Source of the DNA: JALYYC01 sp963795805 | Lineage (GTDB): Bacteria; Chloroflexota; Dormibacteria; CF-121 | Assembly: GCA_963795805.1 (NCBI GenBank) | Contig: CAWCIV010000004.1 | Location: 744,001-808,000, forward strand | Direction of reading: 5' to 3' | Length of the DNA: 64,000 nt | Shown: positions 42,952-51,533 of the stretch, in pieces | Layout of the letters: the number at the start of each line of letters is the position of its first letter | Numbering within the stretch: position 1 is the first letter of the stretch | Translations under genes and position numbers: made by a program | The notes under the pieces: generated by a model | Database searches by the model: none | Told to the model about the DNA's origin: nothing | What the model saw: only the letters and a program-made list of their open reading frames with translations

Positions 42952-45449
42952 CGTGTTCCTCCCGTTGCGGCCATGACTGGCAACTCCTTCAGGCGTGCCA
43001 TCTCGGGGTCGTACAGCGGCTCCTTGACGACCGCCGCGGGGTAGCGCCGGCCGAAGTACTGCACCTCGACGCGGCTGCCCGGCGCCGTGTGGTCCATCGG
43101 CAGATAGCCGTAAGCGATGCTCTTTCCAACCGTGTAGCCATGGTTGGCGCTCGTCACGAAGCCAAGCACGCGTGAACCGTCGTAGATCGGTTCCTTGCCC
43201 ATCACCGTCACCGACGGATCGTCGAAGGTAAGGCAGCACAGCTTGCGCCTGATCCCCTGCTCCTTGACTTGCAAGAGGGCGGACCTGCCGATGAAGTCAC
43301 CCTTCGCGAGGCGAACGGCGAAGCCGATCCCGGCTTCATACGGGTTGTACTCGCTGTGAATGTCGGCGCCCCAGAGCCGGTAACCCTTCTCGAGCCGGAG
43401 CGAGTCGAAGGCTCCACCGCCCATCGCGGTGACGCCGAGGGGCTGGCCCGCGTCCCAGAGCGTGTCCCACAGACGCGCCCCGTACTCGGTTGGCGCGTAG
43501 ACTTCCCAGCCGAGCTCGCCCGCATAGGAGATCCGGATGGCGTAGGCGGGAATGCTCGCGATCGTGACGGGGCGGGCCGACAGGTACGGAAACGCCTGGT
43601 TGGAGAAATCCTCCTGCGCCAGTGGTTGGATCAGGTCCCGCGACCGCGGCCCCCAGACGCCGAGGCAGCACCACCCCGACGAGAGGTCTTTCAACTGCAC
43701 ACTGCCGTCTGCGGGGAGCTGGCGGCGCATCCAGGCGAGGTCGTGCATTCCGACGCCACCACCGGTCACCACCCAGAAATGGTCCTCGTCGATTCGGGTC
43801 ACGGTGAGGTCGGTCATGATGCCGCCGCGGTGGTCGAGCATCGCCGTGTAGGTCACGGTGCCGACCGGCCGGTCCATCTGGTTGGCCGCGATCCGTTGGA
43901 GGTAGGGGAGCGCGCCGCGGCCAGAGACCTCGACCTTGACGAAGGCGGTCGCGTCGAAGAGCACGACGCGCTCGCGGGCTGCCCGATGCTCGGCGGCCTG
44001 GATCGGTGACCAGAAGCGGGCGGCCCATCCCTCGCGGGAAGGCGCGGCCATGCCGTCGAGCAGGGTCGCGTTGTGTTCGAACCACTGGGACCGCTCCCAG
44101 CCGGCCGCCTCGAAGAAGACCCCGCCGAGGTCGCGGTGGCGCCCGTAGAACGGACTGACGCGGATCCCCCGCGGCGTCTCGATCGGCTGCTGCGGATGGA
44201 TGATGTCGTAGACCTCGCGATAGTTCTGCTCCCCTCGCGCCCGCAGGTATGGCTTCGTGAACGCGTGGGGATAGAAACGGTTGAGGTCCTCCTCGTGCAA
44301 GTCCAGGGTGGGCGCGCCGTCCACCATCCACTCGGCCACCGCGCGCGCGGCGCCCGGGGCGTGCGTGATCCAGACGGCTTCGCAGGCCCAGAAGCCGCGA
44401 ACGTCCAGCGACTCGCCGATCAGGGAGTGGGCGTCGGGTGTGAACGAGAACATCCCGTTGAGTTTGTTCACGAGCGTGGCCGTGCGGATGCCCGGGAACA
44501 GGTCCTCGGCGTAGCCCAACGCCGGCGCAAAAAGGTCATCGCGGAATGGCGTGGTCGAGGGCATGCTGGGCCCATCCCAGTCGGTGTGCAGGTCGTCGGG
44601 ATCCACCGGCACCGGCTCGTGCCGGTAGCTCCCGATCAGCATCGACTGGTGGTCCTGGCGGAAGTACATCGACCGGTCCTGGTGCCGGATCAGGGGCATC
44701 GACTGCCAGGCCGTCACCTGGTGCAGCTCCGGGAGCGGTGAGGTGGTGGCGACGAGATGTTGCATCGGTTGGAGGGGAATCGGTACCCCGGCCATCCGGC
44801 CGACCGGGGGCCCCCAAATTCCGGCGGCGCAGAGCACGCGGTCGACGCGAATCCGCCCGCGGTCGGTGACCACGGCCTCGACATGGCCGCGTGAGACCTC
44901 GATCCCGGTCACCGCGGTGTGCCCGAAAAAGCGCGCCCCTCGGGCGGTCGCGCGCTCCGCCAGGGCCTGACAGGCCTTGACGGCCCTCAAAACGCCGTCA
45001 GTTGGGACATGGATGGCGCCGTACAGATGCTCGGTGCGCATGATTGGCACCAGGTGCTTCACCTCATCGGGTGAGATCAGCCGCGTGTTCAGCCCCCACG
45101 ACGTGGCGTGGCCCTGCTTGCGTTTCAGCTCGTCCCATCGCTCCGGTGTGGTGGCGACCTCGAGGCTCCCGACCTCCCAGTAGACCGGCTCTCCGTCGAC
45201 CCGCAGGTCGCGGTAGACCTCGACCGCCTGCATCGCGAAATGGCAGGTGGTCCGTGCCACGTTGTTCTCGAAGACACCGCCGGGCGCGTGCGACGTCGAC
45301 CCGCCGGTCGCAAAGAGGGGACCCCGGTCCAGCACAACGACATCGGTCCAGCCGCGGCGGGTCAGCTCGTCCGCGGCGCTGCAGCCGACGATAGCGGCTC
45401 CAATGATGACGACCTGGGCACGCTCCGGGAGGGCTTCAGACCGTGGCAT
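42948..45449 (-). CDS. FAD oxidoreductase-GcvT fusion (dimethylglycine/sarcosine dehydrogenase family), copy 1
   Basis: 833 residues. An N-terminal DAO domain has the Rossmann motif VVIIGAAIVGCSAADEL and GSTSHAPGG, holding the His that in relatives binds FAD covalently. A FAO_M linker and a GcvT-type folate-binding domain with its C-terminal barrel follow. These enzymes oxidise N-methyl groups of dimethylglycine or sarcosine and pass formaldehyde to THF. The motif SHAPGG departs from the usual HAAGL, so the substrate may differ from copy 2. ATG 45449 lies inside the MttB gene end by 14 bases. Confidence 0.88.
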   Translation of the reverse strand: MPRSEALPERAQVVIIGAAIVGCSAADELTRRGWTDVVVLDRGPLFATGGSTSHAPGGVFENNVARTTCHFAMQAVEVYRDLRVDGEPVYWEVGSLEVATTPERWDELKRKQGHATSWGLNTRLISPDEVKHLVPIMRTEHLYGAIHVPTDGVLRAVKACQALAERATARGARFFGHTAVTGIEVSRGHVEAVVTDRGRIRVDRVLCAAGIWGPPVGRMAGVPIPLQPMQHLVATTSPLPELHQVTAWQSMPLIRHQDRSMYFRQDHQSMLIGSYRHEPVPVDPDDLHTDWDGPSMPSTTPFRDDLFAPALGYAEDLFPGIRTATLVNKLNGMFSFTPDAHSLIGESLDVRGFWACEAVWITHAPGAARAVAEWMVDGAPTLDLHEEDLNRFYPHAFTKPYLRARGEQNYREVYDIIHPQQPIETPRGIRVSPFYGRHRDLGGVFFEAAGWERSQWFEHNATLLDGMAAPSREGWAARFWSPIQAAEHRAARERVVLFDATAFVKVEVSGRGALPYLQRIAANQMDRPVGTVTYTAMLDHRGGIMTDLTVTRIDEDHFWVVTGGGVGMHDLAWMRRQLPADGSVQLKDLSSGWCCLGVWGPRSRDLIQPLAQEDFSNQAFPYLSARPVTIASIPAYAIRISYAGELGWEVYAPTEYGARLWDTLWDAGQPLGVTAMGGGAFDSLRLEKGYRLWGADIHSEYNPYEAGIGFAVRLAKGDFIGRSALLQVKEQGIRRKLCCLTFDDPSVTVMGKEPIYDGSRVLGFVTSANHGYTVGKSIAYGYLPMDHTAPGSRVEVQYFGRRYPAAVVKEPLYDPEMARLKELPVMAATGGTR

Positions 45450-46890
45450 GCATGATGGCGTCCTTGCGCACCTCGATGAAGGCCTGCAGCTGCTCGTCCA
45501 CCCCGGCCGGCATGCCGGGATCGGCATAGTCGCTCAGTAGCTGCTTCCACTTCTCATTGGCAACCCGGTCTGCCGTCCTGGATCCCATCCGCTGCCAGCG
45601 GTCGTAGTTCTCAGTCGACGAGATCCAGGGGCGGTAGAAGCCGGTCCGGTAGTTCCGCATCGTGTGTTCCGATCCGAGGTGATGACCGCCGGGTCCGACC
45701 TCCCGGATGCCATCCATCGCCAGCCCTTCCTCGTCGAAGGGGATGCCCTTCTGCATCATCCACTCGAACATCCGCAGGCATTCGACGTCGATGATGAATT
45801 TCTCGTAGGAGGCGAGCAGCGCGCTCTCCAGCCAGCCGGCGGCATGCAGGACGAAGTGCACCCCGCCGAACACGGTCGGCCACATACACATCATCGACTC
45901 GTAGGCCGCCTGGGCGTCCGGGCCCTTCGACGAGGTCAGGGCGCCACCGCCGCGGAATGGAATCCGGTAGTGGCGGGCCATCTGGGCGCTGGCCAGGATC
46001 CCCATTGCCGATTCCGGGGTCCCGAACGCGGGGCTCCCCGACTGCATGTCGACGTTGGTCAAAAAGGAGCCGTAGATGCAGGGCGCTCCCGGCCGGATCA
46101 GCTGGATCAGGGCGATCCCCGCGAGCGCCTCGGCGGTCTGCTGTGCGATCGTTCCGGCCAGTCCCATCGGTGACATCGCGCCGGCCATCAGGAACGGCGT
46201 GGCAATCACCGGTTGGTTGGCCGAGGCATATTCGATCAGGGCGCCCAGCATGCGGTCGTCGTAGCGAAGCGGACTGTTGACGTTGACGAGGGCCAGCATC
46301 GCGGGCGTCTGCTCGATCTTGTCGCGGCCCCCGAAGACAATCGATGCCATCTCTATCGAGTCGCGCGCGTTCTCCTCGGAGATGACGCTCCCCATGAAGG
46401 GCTTGTCCGTCCAGCGGAGGTGCGAGTAGACCATGTCGAGGTGGCGCGTCTCTAGCGGGACGTTTTCCGGCTCGACGATCGTCCCCCCGGCGCAGTGAAT
46501 CTGCGGCGTCGCCTGCGCCATCTTGTCGAAGTTGTTGAAGTCCTCGATGGTTGGGTTCCGTCGGCCGCGGTCGAGATCGGTGATGAAGGGTGGGCCGTAG
46601 ACCGGTGCGGTCACCATGGAATCGCCGCCGATCGTCACCGTGTGCTTCGGATTGCGTGCCTGCACCTGAAAGGTCGCGGGGACCTTCTTGAGCTGCTCTT
46701 CGATAAAGGCACGTTCGAATCGAACCCGCTCCCCCTCGATCTTCAGCCCGGCGGCGCGAAAGGCGTCGAGCGCGCGTGCGTGGAGGAAGTCGACGCCGAT
46801 CTCCTGCAGAATGAGCATGGCCTGGTCGTCGACCTGCCGCACCTGCTCCTCCGACAGGATGTCGTACGGCTTAAAGGGGTTCTTCCACAT
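45436..46890 (-). CDS. MttB-superfamily methylamine:corrinoid methyltransferase, no pyrrolysine
   Basis: 484 residues of the trimethylamine methyltransferase family (MttB/MtgB). It begins KPYDILSEEQVRQVDDQAM and has family patterns AGGTIVEPENVP and GPGGHHLGSEHT. The frame is uninterrupted, with no internal TAG, so it is of the non-pyrrolysine type, like glycine betaine methyltransferase MtgB. It should transfer a methyl group from a quaternary amine to Co(I) on the corrinoid protein encoded at 58479. It is spaced 4 bases after the alcohol dehydrogenase. Confidence 0.88.
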   Translation of the reverse strand: MWKNPFKPYDILSEEQVRQVDDQAMLILQEIGVDFLHARALDAFRAAGLKIEGERVRFERAFIEEQLKKVPATFQVQARNPKHTVTIGGDSMVTAPVYGPPFITDLDRGRRNPTIEDFNNFDKMAQATPQIHCAGGTIVEPENVPLETRHLDMVYSHLRWTDKPFMGSVISEENARDSIEMASIVFGGRDKIEQTPAMLALVNVNSPLRYDDRMLGALIEYASANQPVIATPFLMAGAMSPMGLAGTIAQQTAEALAGIALIQLIRPGAPCIYGSFLTNVDMQSGSPAFGTPESAMGILASAQMARHYRIPFRGGGALTSSKGPDAQAAYESMMCMWPTVFGGVHFVLHAAGWLESALLASYEKFIIDVECLRMFEWMMQKGIPFDEEGLAMDGIREVGPGGHHLGSEHTMRNYRTGFYRPWISSTENYDRWQRMGSRTADRVANEKWKQLLSDYADPGMPAGVDEQLQAFIEVRKDAIMHATV

Positions 46891-46894
46891 CGGT

Positions 46895-48115
46895 TCAGCT
46901 GCCCGCGTGCGCGAGCGTCTTCGTCATCCTGCGATGGCGGCCCGCCTCGAATGCGCGTGCATAGATCTTCTCGTAGTTTTGGGCGTCGACGTCGCGGGGA
47001 TTGCCAATCGTCTGGGAGTCTGCCTCGGCTTTCTGAGCGAGCAAGGGGATTTCCTCTTCCGAGAAGCCGAGTTCGTTGAGCGAGGGGATGTCGAGGTCCT
47101 CGGTCAGTTGGAAGACATACTCGACGGACACTTCGGCCGCTTTCCAGATCGTCTTGTTGGCGACGTCGAGGCTGAGCGCCTGGGCGATCCGGGCAAAGCG
47201 CTCCGGTTCGCCGGCGTAGTTGTATTCCATGACCGGAGCGAGGAGCCGTCCGGTGAGGGCGCCGTGGGGGGCATCGTGCACGCCGCCGGCGCTCTGGCTC
47301 ATCGCGTGGGCGGCACCCGCCGAGTCCGTGCCATAGGCGAGGCCGGCCAGCATGGCCGCCATGCTCATGTGGTAGCGCGCCTCCAGGTTATGGCCTTGCG
47401 CGTAGGCGACGCGCAGCCAGCGGCCGCAGTACTCCATCGCGTGCAACGCCACGGCATCGGTGAAGGGCTGGTGATAGGCCATCGTGTAGCACTCGATGGC
47501 GTGTGTCAGGGCATCCATGCCAGTCCCGGCGGTCACGCCTGAGGGCAGGTTGACGCTGAGTACCGGGTCAATCAGGGCCACCCAGGAGGCGATGTTGGGC
47601 GTGCCGCCCACGTTGAACTTGATTTTCCGATCGGGATCGGTGATGACCGCCCAGAGCGTGACCTCGCTGCCGGTCCCGGCCGTCGTCGGGACCGCGACCA
47701 GCGGTGGGATGCGCGAATGGATCGGGTCCTTGCCCCACTCGTACTGGAGGATGCTGCCGCCATGGACCGCGACGACGCCAATCCCTTTGGCGCAATCGAT
47801 CGAACTCCCGCCCCCGATCGCGACCAGGCCATCGCAACGCTCCGCCTTGTAGTACCGGGCGCCGGCATCGACGAGGGCGATGCCCGGATTGGCCCGCACC
47901 TGGTCGTAGGTAACGGGATCGAGGCCGGCGGTGCGAAGCGGCTTGAGGGCCTCTTCCAGCAGGCCGGCTTTGACGATGCCCTGGTCGGTGACGACGAGGG
48001 GCCGCTTGATTCCGATGGCGGCGGCCTCGTCGCCAAGCGCCTTCAGCGCCCCGATCGCGTGCACCATCCGGGTGGGTGATTGGTAACTCTTCAAAACGCT
48101 GTCAAGAACCGACAC
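46895..48115 (-). CDS. Iron-containing (group III) alcohol dehydrogenase
   Basis: 406 residues. The NAD site GGGSSIDCAKGIG is followed by VPTTAGTGSEVT, and the metal ligands are in GMDALTHAIE and DAPHGALTGRLLAPVME. GTG 48115 is chosen because AAAGGAGGAGC lies just upstream; longer in-frame sequence is not family-like. Its alcohol substrate is unknown; choline or another amino alcohol fits the context. It lies 4 bases after the kinase-like gene and 4 before MttB. Confidence 0.88.
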   Translation of the reverse strand: MSVLDSVLKSYQSPTRMVHAIGALKALGDEAAAIGIKRPLVVTDQGIVKAGLLEEALKPLRTAGLDPVTYDQVRANPGIALVDAGARYYKAERCDGLVAIGGGSSIDCAKGIGVVAVHGGSILQYEWGKDPIHSRIPPLVAVPTTAGTGSEVTLWAVITDPDRKIKFNVGGTPNIASWVALIDPVLSVNLPSGVTAGTGMDALTHAIECYTMAYHQPFTDAVALHAMEYCGRWLRVAYAQGHNLEARYHMSMAAMLAGLAYGTDSAGAAHAMSQSAGGVHDAPHGALTGRLLAPVMEYNYAGEPERFARIAQALSLDVANKTIWKAAEVSVEYVFQLTEDLDIPSLNELGFSEEEIPLLAQKAEADSQTIGNPRDVDAQNYEKIYARAFEAGRHRRMTKTLAHAGS

Positions 48116-48119
48116 TGCC

Positions 48120-49067
48120 TTAGCTCCTCCTTTTGTCCAGACCAAAAGTCTCTTCGAAGACATGGACGCTGTCAAGGGACCCGCGCAACCAGCCCTCAAG
48201 GCGGTCCGACTCTATGACCGCGACTGCGCGGCTCCATCGCGTCATGTAGTAATCGGTGAAGTCAAACTCGAGTGTCGAGATCTTGGCCTGGATGGCGCCC
48301 CACAGCGTCCAGCCGATGTCGGACAGAAGCGCGAAGAGGTTCATCCGGGCCAGCTGCTGGGGATCCTGGCGGTCGAAATACGCCGCACAGAGGATCGCCC
48401 GCAGCTCATCGCCGAATCCCGCCTCCTGCGCCGTGTTGCCCAGGTCGAAGCAGGGATCGCCGTTTCCGCTGAGCTCGTAATCGACGATCCGCAGCCAGTG
48501 TCCGTCGTCGATGTAGTTCTCGCACAGCAGATCGTTGTGACATGGAACGCTCGGTAAAGCCCCCACCCGAACGGCGCGCTCGATCTCCTCCACCAACGGT
48601 AGCCGCGCTCGATAATCGGCAGGAATCTGGACGTCGTGTTCCTCGACGATCCGCAGGTAGTACTCGATCAGCCGGAACATGTCGAAGTCCTTTTTAAAGC
48701 GAGGCGCGGCGTGCAGGCGACTGAACGACTCGGCCATCCGCTTGGCCATCCGCTCCGACTGCAGCGCCTGTGCCGACATTGTCGGCCCCGGGATGAACTC
48801 GAGAATCATGACGTCGAGCTGGGGGACATACTCCAGCACACGCGGTCCGATGCCGGTGCTAGCCGCCGCCCTGGTGTTGTGCAGTTCATTGCTCCGGTCA
48901 ATCGAGAGCAGGTCTGTCGACGCCCCGGGAATACGCATGACGTACCGGTCCCCGCCGGCCTCCACCAGGTAGTTCTCGTTGGTCAGCCCGCCGGACAGCG
49001 AAGAGAGCTTCACCTCCTGGCCCCGCCAGAGCGAAACGCGTTCGAGCGCCTGCTCAGCCCGCGACAT
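48120..49067 (-). CDS. Choline kinase / aminoglycoside phosphotransferase-fold kinase
   Basis: 315 residues. The nucleotide-binding hairpin reads LSGGLTNENYLVEAGGDRYVMRI; the catalytic Brenner motif is CHNDLLCENYI (H-x-D-x4-N); the Mg-binding Asp is in IVDYELSG. This set is closest to choline/ethanolamine kinases. A role in phosphorylating choline or an amino alcohol substrate fits its neighbours. ATG 49067 (GGGAG upstream) overlaps the FAD-GcvT stop by 14 bases. Confidence 0.85.
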   Translation of the reverse strand: MSRAEQALERVSLWRGQEVKLSSLSGGLTNENYLVEAGGDRYVMRIPGASTDLLSIDRSNELHNTRAAASTGIGPRVLEYVPQLDVMILEFIPGPTMSAQALQSERMAKRMAESFSRLHAAPRFKKDFDMFRLIEYYLRIVEEHDVQIPADYRARLPLVEEIERAVRVGALPSVPCHNDLLCENYIDDGHWLRIVDYELSGNGDPCFDLGNTAQEAGFGDELRAILCAAYFDRQDPQQLARMNLFALLSDIGWTLWGAIQAKISTLEFDFTDYYMTRWSRAVAVIESDRLEGWLRGSLDSVHVFEETFGLDKRRS

Positions 49068-51501
49068 GCCTTGCTCCCTGGCCAACCGGTTCACGTTTCA
49101 GCAGGACATCATGGCTGACCTCCGCCGTGACCCGCTGCCCGAACACATCGACATCGACCCGCGCCCCTGGACCCAGGCCAACCGGGAGGTACGCGTAGGC
49201 GATGTTGCGCTGCACCGTGAACCCGTAGGCGCAGCTCCGTAGCCGGCCCACGACCGCGCCATCAGCGTAGACGGCCTCTCCGCCATAGACCGTGACGTAC
49301 TCCAGATCGCCAACCAGCAGGGTCCGCAATCGTCGCGTGATGCCGGCCGCCTTGGCCGCCACCAGGGCCTGTCGGCCGTTGAAATCACCCTTCTCGAAGC
49401 GGACACAAAATCCGAGCCCCGCTTCCAGTGGGTTGTCCAGGAGGGTGAGGTCAGTGCCGTAATAGCGGTACCCCTTCTCCATCCGCAGCGAGTCCAGCGC
49501 TCGATATCCAGCCGGCCTGATGCCAAACGATCCGCCGGCCACCATCAGCCGATCCCACACTTGCGAGGCGAAACCTGGCGCGACGTAGAACTCCCAGCCA
49601 AGCTCGCCGACGTAGGTCACCCGCTGGGCGAAAACATCAAGCCCCTGAAGCCGAATGGCCCGAGCCTGCATGAAAGGGAAGCCCTCCTCGGAAACGTCAT
49701 CGTCGGTGAGTCCCTCCAGCACGTGCCGGGCCTCGGGTCCCCAGATCCCGATCACGCTGAGTTCCTCGGTTGTCTCGCGGATGCTGACCGGTTGATCGTC
49801 ATCCCGTTGCTCCAGGAGCAGCCAGCCCAGGTCGCTGTTCACGTAACCGGCACCGGTGACCACTCTGAACCGATCCGAGCCGAGCCGCGTGATCGTGACG
49901 TCTGCCGCCATCCCGCCGCGGCAATCGAGCAGCTGGGTGTAGACGACGCTGCCAACCGGTCGGTCGATCAGGTTGTCTGCGACACGCTCGAGCAGCGCCA
50001 ATGCTCCCGCACCCTCGAGCTCGATCTTTCCGAACGATGTCATGTCGATGATCCCCACCCGCTCCCGGACCGCGCGGTGCTCCTCGGCCTGCAGCTCGAA
50101 CCACGGCGGGCGGTTCCAGCCAAATCGGCGCTGGTCGGCACCGGCTCGCCGCCATGGCCGGCCTGGCTCGAAATGCTCGGGCCGTTCCCAGCCATGTTTC
50201 GCGCCGAAGACCGCGCCGAGATCCTGCATCCGATGGTGCAGCGCGCTCGTGCGTCGCGGTCTGCCGCGCTCATCGGCGTCGTACGGATAGCGGAGAAAGT
50301 AGTAGAAGCGGTAAGCCTCCTTCGCGAGCGCCTCCACATATCGGTAGTCACGGTGGACCGGGCCGAACCGCCATGGCCGGTAGCCATAGAGATCCCACTC
50401 GGTCTCGTTCGCGGTGATCAACTGGGCCAGCGACTTGCCGATCCCGCCGGCTCCGCCAAACCCGTTCAACGACAGCCCGGCGGCGACGAACAGACCGGGC
50501 ACGCCCGGTACCGGACCCAGCAGGGGATTCGCATCCGGGGTCATGGCGTCCGGATGGCAGACGAGCTTCAGGATCCCGGCCTCGCCGACGAAGCGAAACC
50601 GCCGCGCCGCTCCTGCCAGCAGCGGCTCGAAGCGATGCTGGTCGGGAGCGACCGAGGTCCCGGCGTGCTCCCAGGGCACGCCGTCGATCCATCGGGCGGT
50701 GGGGTTCAGCTCGTAACCGCCGAGGACCATGCCTCCCGCCTCCGCCTTTCCGTAGACGAGGTTGTCCGGATCGCGGAAGCAGGGCATGTCGTGTGGCAGT
50801 TCGGCTCCCTCGACCGCCTGCAGCGCCGCATGTTGGTGATCGACCGGCGTTGAGACAAGGTGTACTCCGGCCATCGCGGCCACCTGGGGAGCCCAGATGC
50901 CACAGGCGATCACCACCGCCTCGGCTTCGATCCGCCCCTGCTCCGTCTGCACCGCCTGGACCGCTCCTCGCGAGGACACCTCAATCCCGGTCACCCTGGT
51001 TCCGGTTAAGACGGTTGCGCCCAGCTGGCGCGCGGCTTTCGCCAGCGCGAAGGTGGCTGTATGGGGATCGAGGTCGCCGTCCCCCGGCAGCCAGACCGCG
51101 CCGAATAGCGCCTCGGTGCTGATCGCGGGCATCAGCTGGGCTGCTTGCCCGGCCGAAAGCAGCTCAACGTCCAGCCCGATCGCTCGCGCTCGGCTCGCCC
51201 CCCGTTGCAGTTCCATCCATTGCTCGTGGCTTGAGGCAAAGCGGAGGCTGCCGACCGCATTGAAGATCTCCAGCTTGCGATACAACTCGATGCTGTAGCG
51301 ACGGAACCGCATCATGGTGGGCGAGGGGTTGAACTGCGTCACCAGTCCCGCCGCGTGACAGGTCGAGCCGCTCGTCAGGTCCGCCTTCTCCAGCAGCACG
51401 GTGTCTCGCAAGCCCGCCTGCGCAAGGTGGTAGGCGACGCTGGTGCCGGCGATGCCGCCGCCAATGACGACGGCGCGCGCACGGGTCGGGAGTGCCGTCA
51501 T
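49054..51501 (-). CDS. FAD oxidoreductase-GcvT fusion (dimethylglycine/sarcosine dehydrogenase family), copy 2
   Basis: 815 residues, paralogous to 42948-45449. The Rossmann motif VVIGGGIAGTSVAYHL is followed by LTSGSTCHAAGL, with the His used for covalent FAD in dimethylglycine dehydrogenases. FAO_M, GcvT and GcvT C-terminal domains follow. It is closer to canonical dimethylglycine dehydrogenase than copy 1 and probably acts on a partly demethylated amine, giving methylene-THF. It is 32 bases after the permease gene. Confidence 0.9.
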   Translation of the reverse strand: MTALPTRARAVVIGGGIAGTSVAYHLAQAGLRDTVLLEKADLTSGSTCHAAGLVTQFNPSPTMMRFRRYSIELYRKLEIFNAVGSLRFASSHEQWMELQRGASRARAIGLDVELLSAGQAAQLMPAISTEALFGAVWLPGDGDLDPHTATFALAKAARQLGATVLTGTRVTGIEVSSRGAVQAVQTEQGRIEAEAVVIACGIWAPQVAAMAGVHLVSTPVDHQHAALQAVEGAELPHDMPCFRDPDNLVYGKAEAGGMVLGGYELNPTARWIDGVPWEHAGTSVAPDQHRFEPLLAGAARRFRFVGEAGILKLVCHPDAMTPDANPLLGPVPGVPGLFVAAGLSLNGFGGAGGIGKSLAQLITANETEWDLYGYRPWRFGPVHRDYRYVEALAKEAYRFYYFLRYPYDADERGRPRRTSALHHRMQDLGAVFGAKHGWERPEHFEPGRPWRRAGADQRRFGWNRPPWFELQAEEHRAVRERVGIIDMTSFGKIELEGAGALALLERVADNLIDRPVGSVVYTQLLDCRGGMAADVTITRLGSDRFRVVTGAGYVNSDLGWLLLEQRDDDQPVSIRETTEELSVIGIWGPEARHVLEGLTDDDVSEEGFPFMQARAIRLQGLDVFAQRVTYVGELGWEFYVAPGFASQVWDRLMVAGGSFGIRPAGYRALDSLRMEKGYRYYGTDLTLLDNPLEAGLGFCVRFEKGDFNGRQALVAAKAAGITRRLRTLLVGDLEYVTVYGGEAVYADGAVVGRLRSCAYGFTVQRNIAYAYLPVGLGPGARVDVDVFGQRVTAEVSHDVLLKREPVGQGARHVAG

Positions 51502-51533
51502 GCGCGCGCCGCCCCTGTCAGACTGTCGACGGA

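Noticed and set aside
45436..46890. Pyrrolysine codon in the MttB-family gene
   Set aside because: The frame contains no internal TAG, and no pyl genes are in the window.
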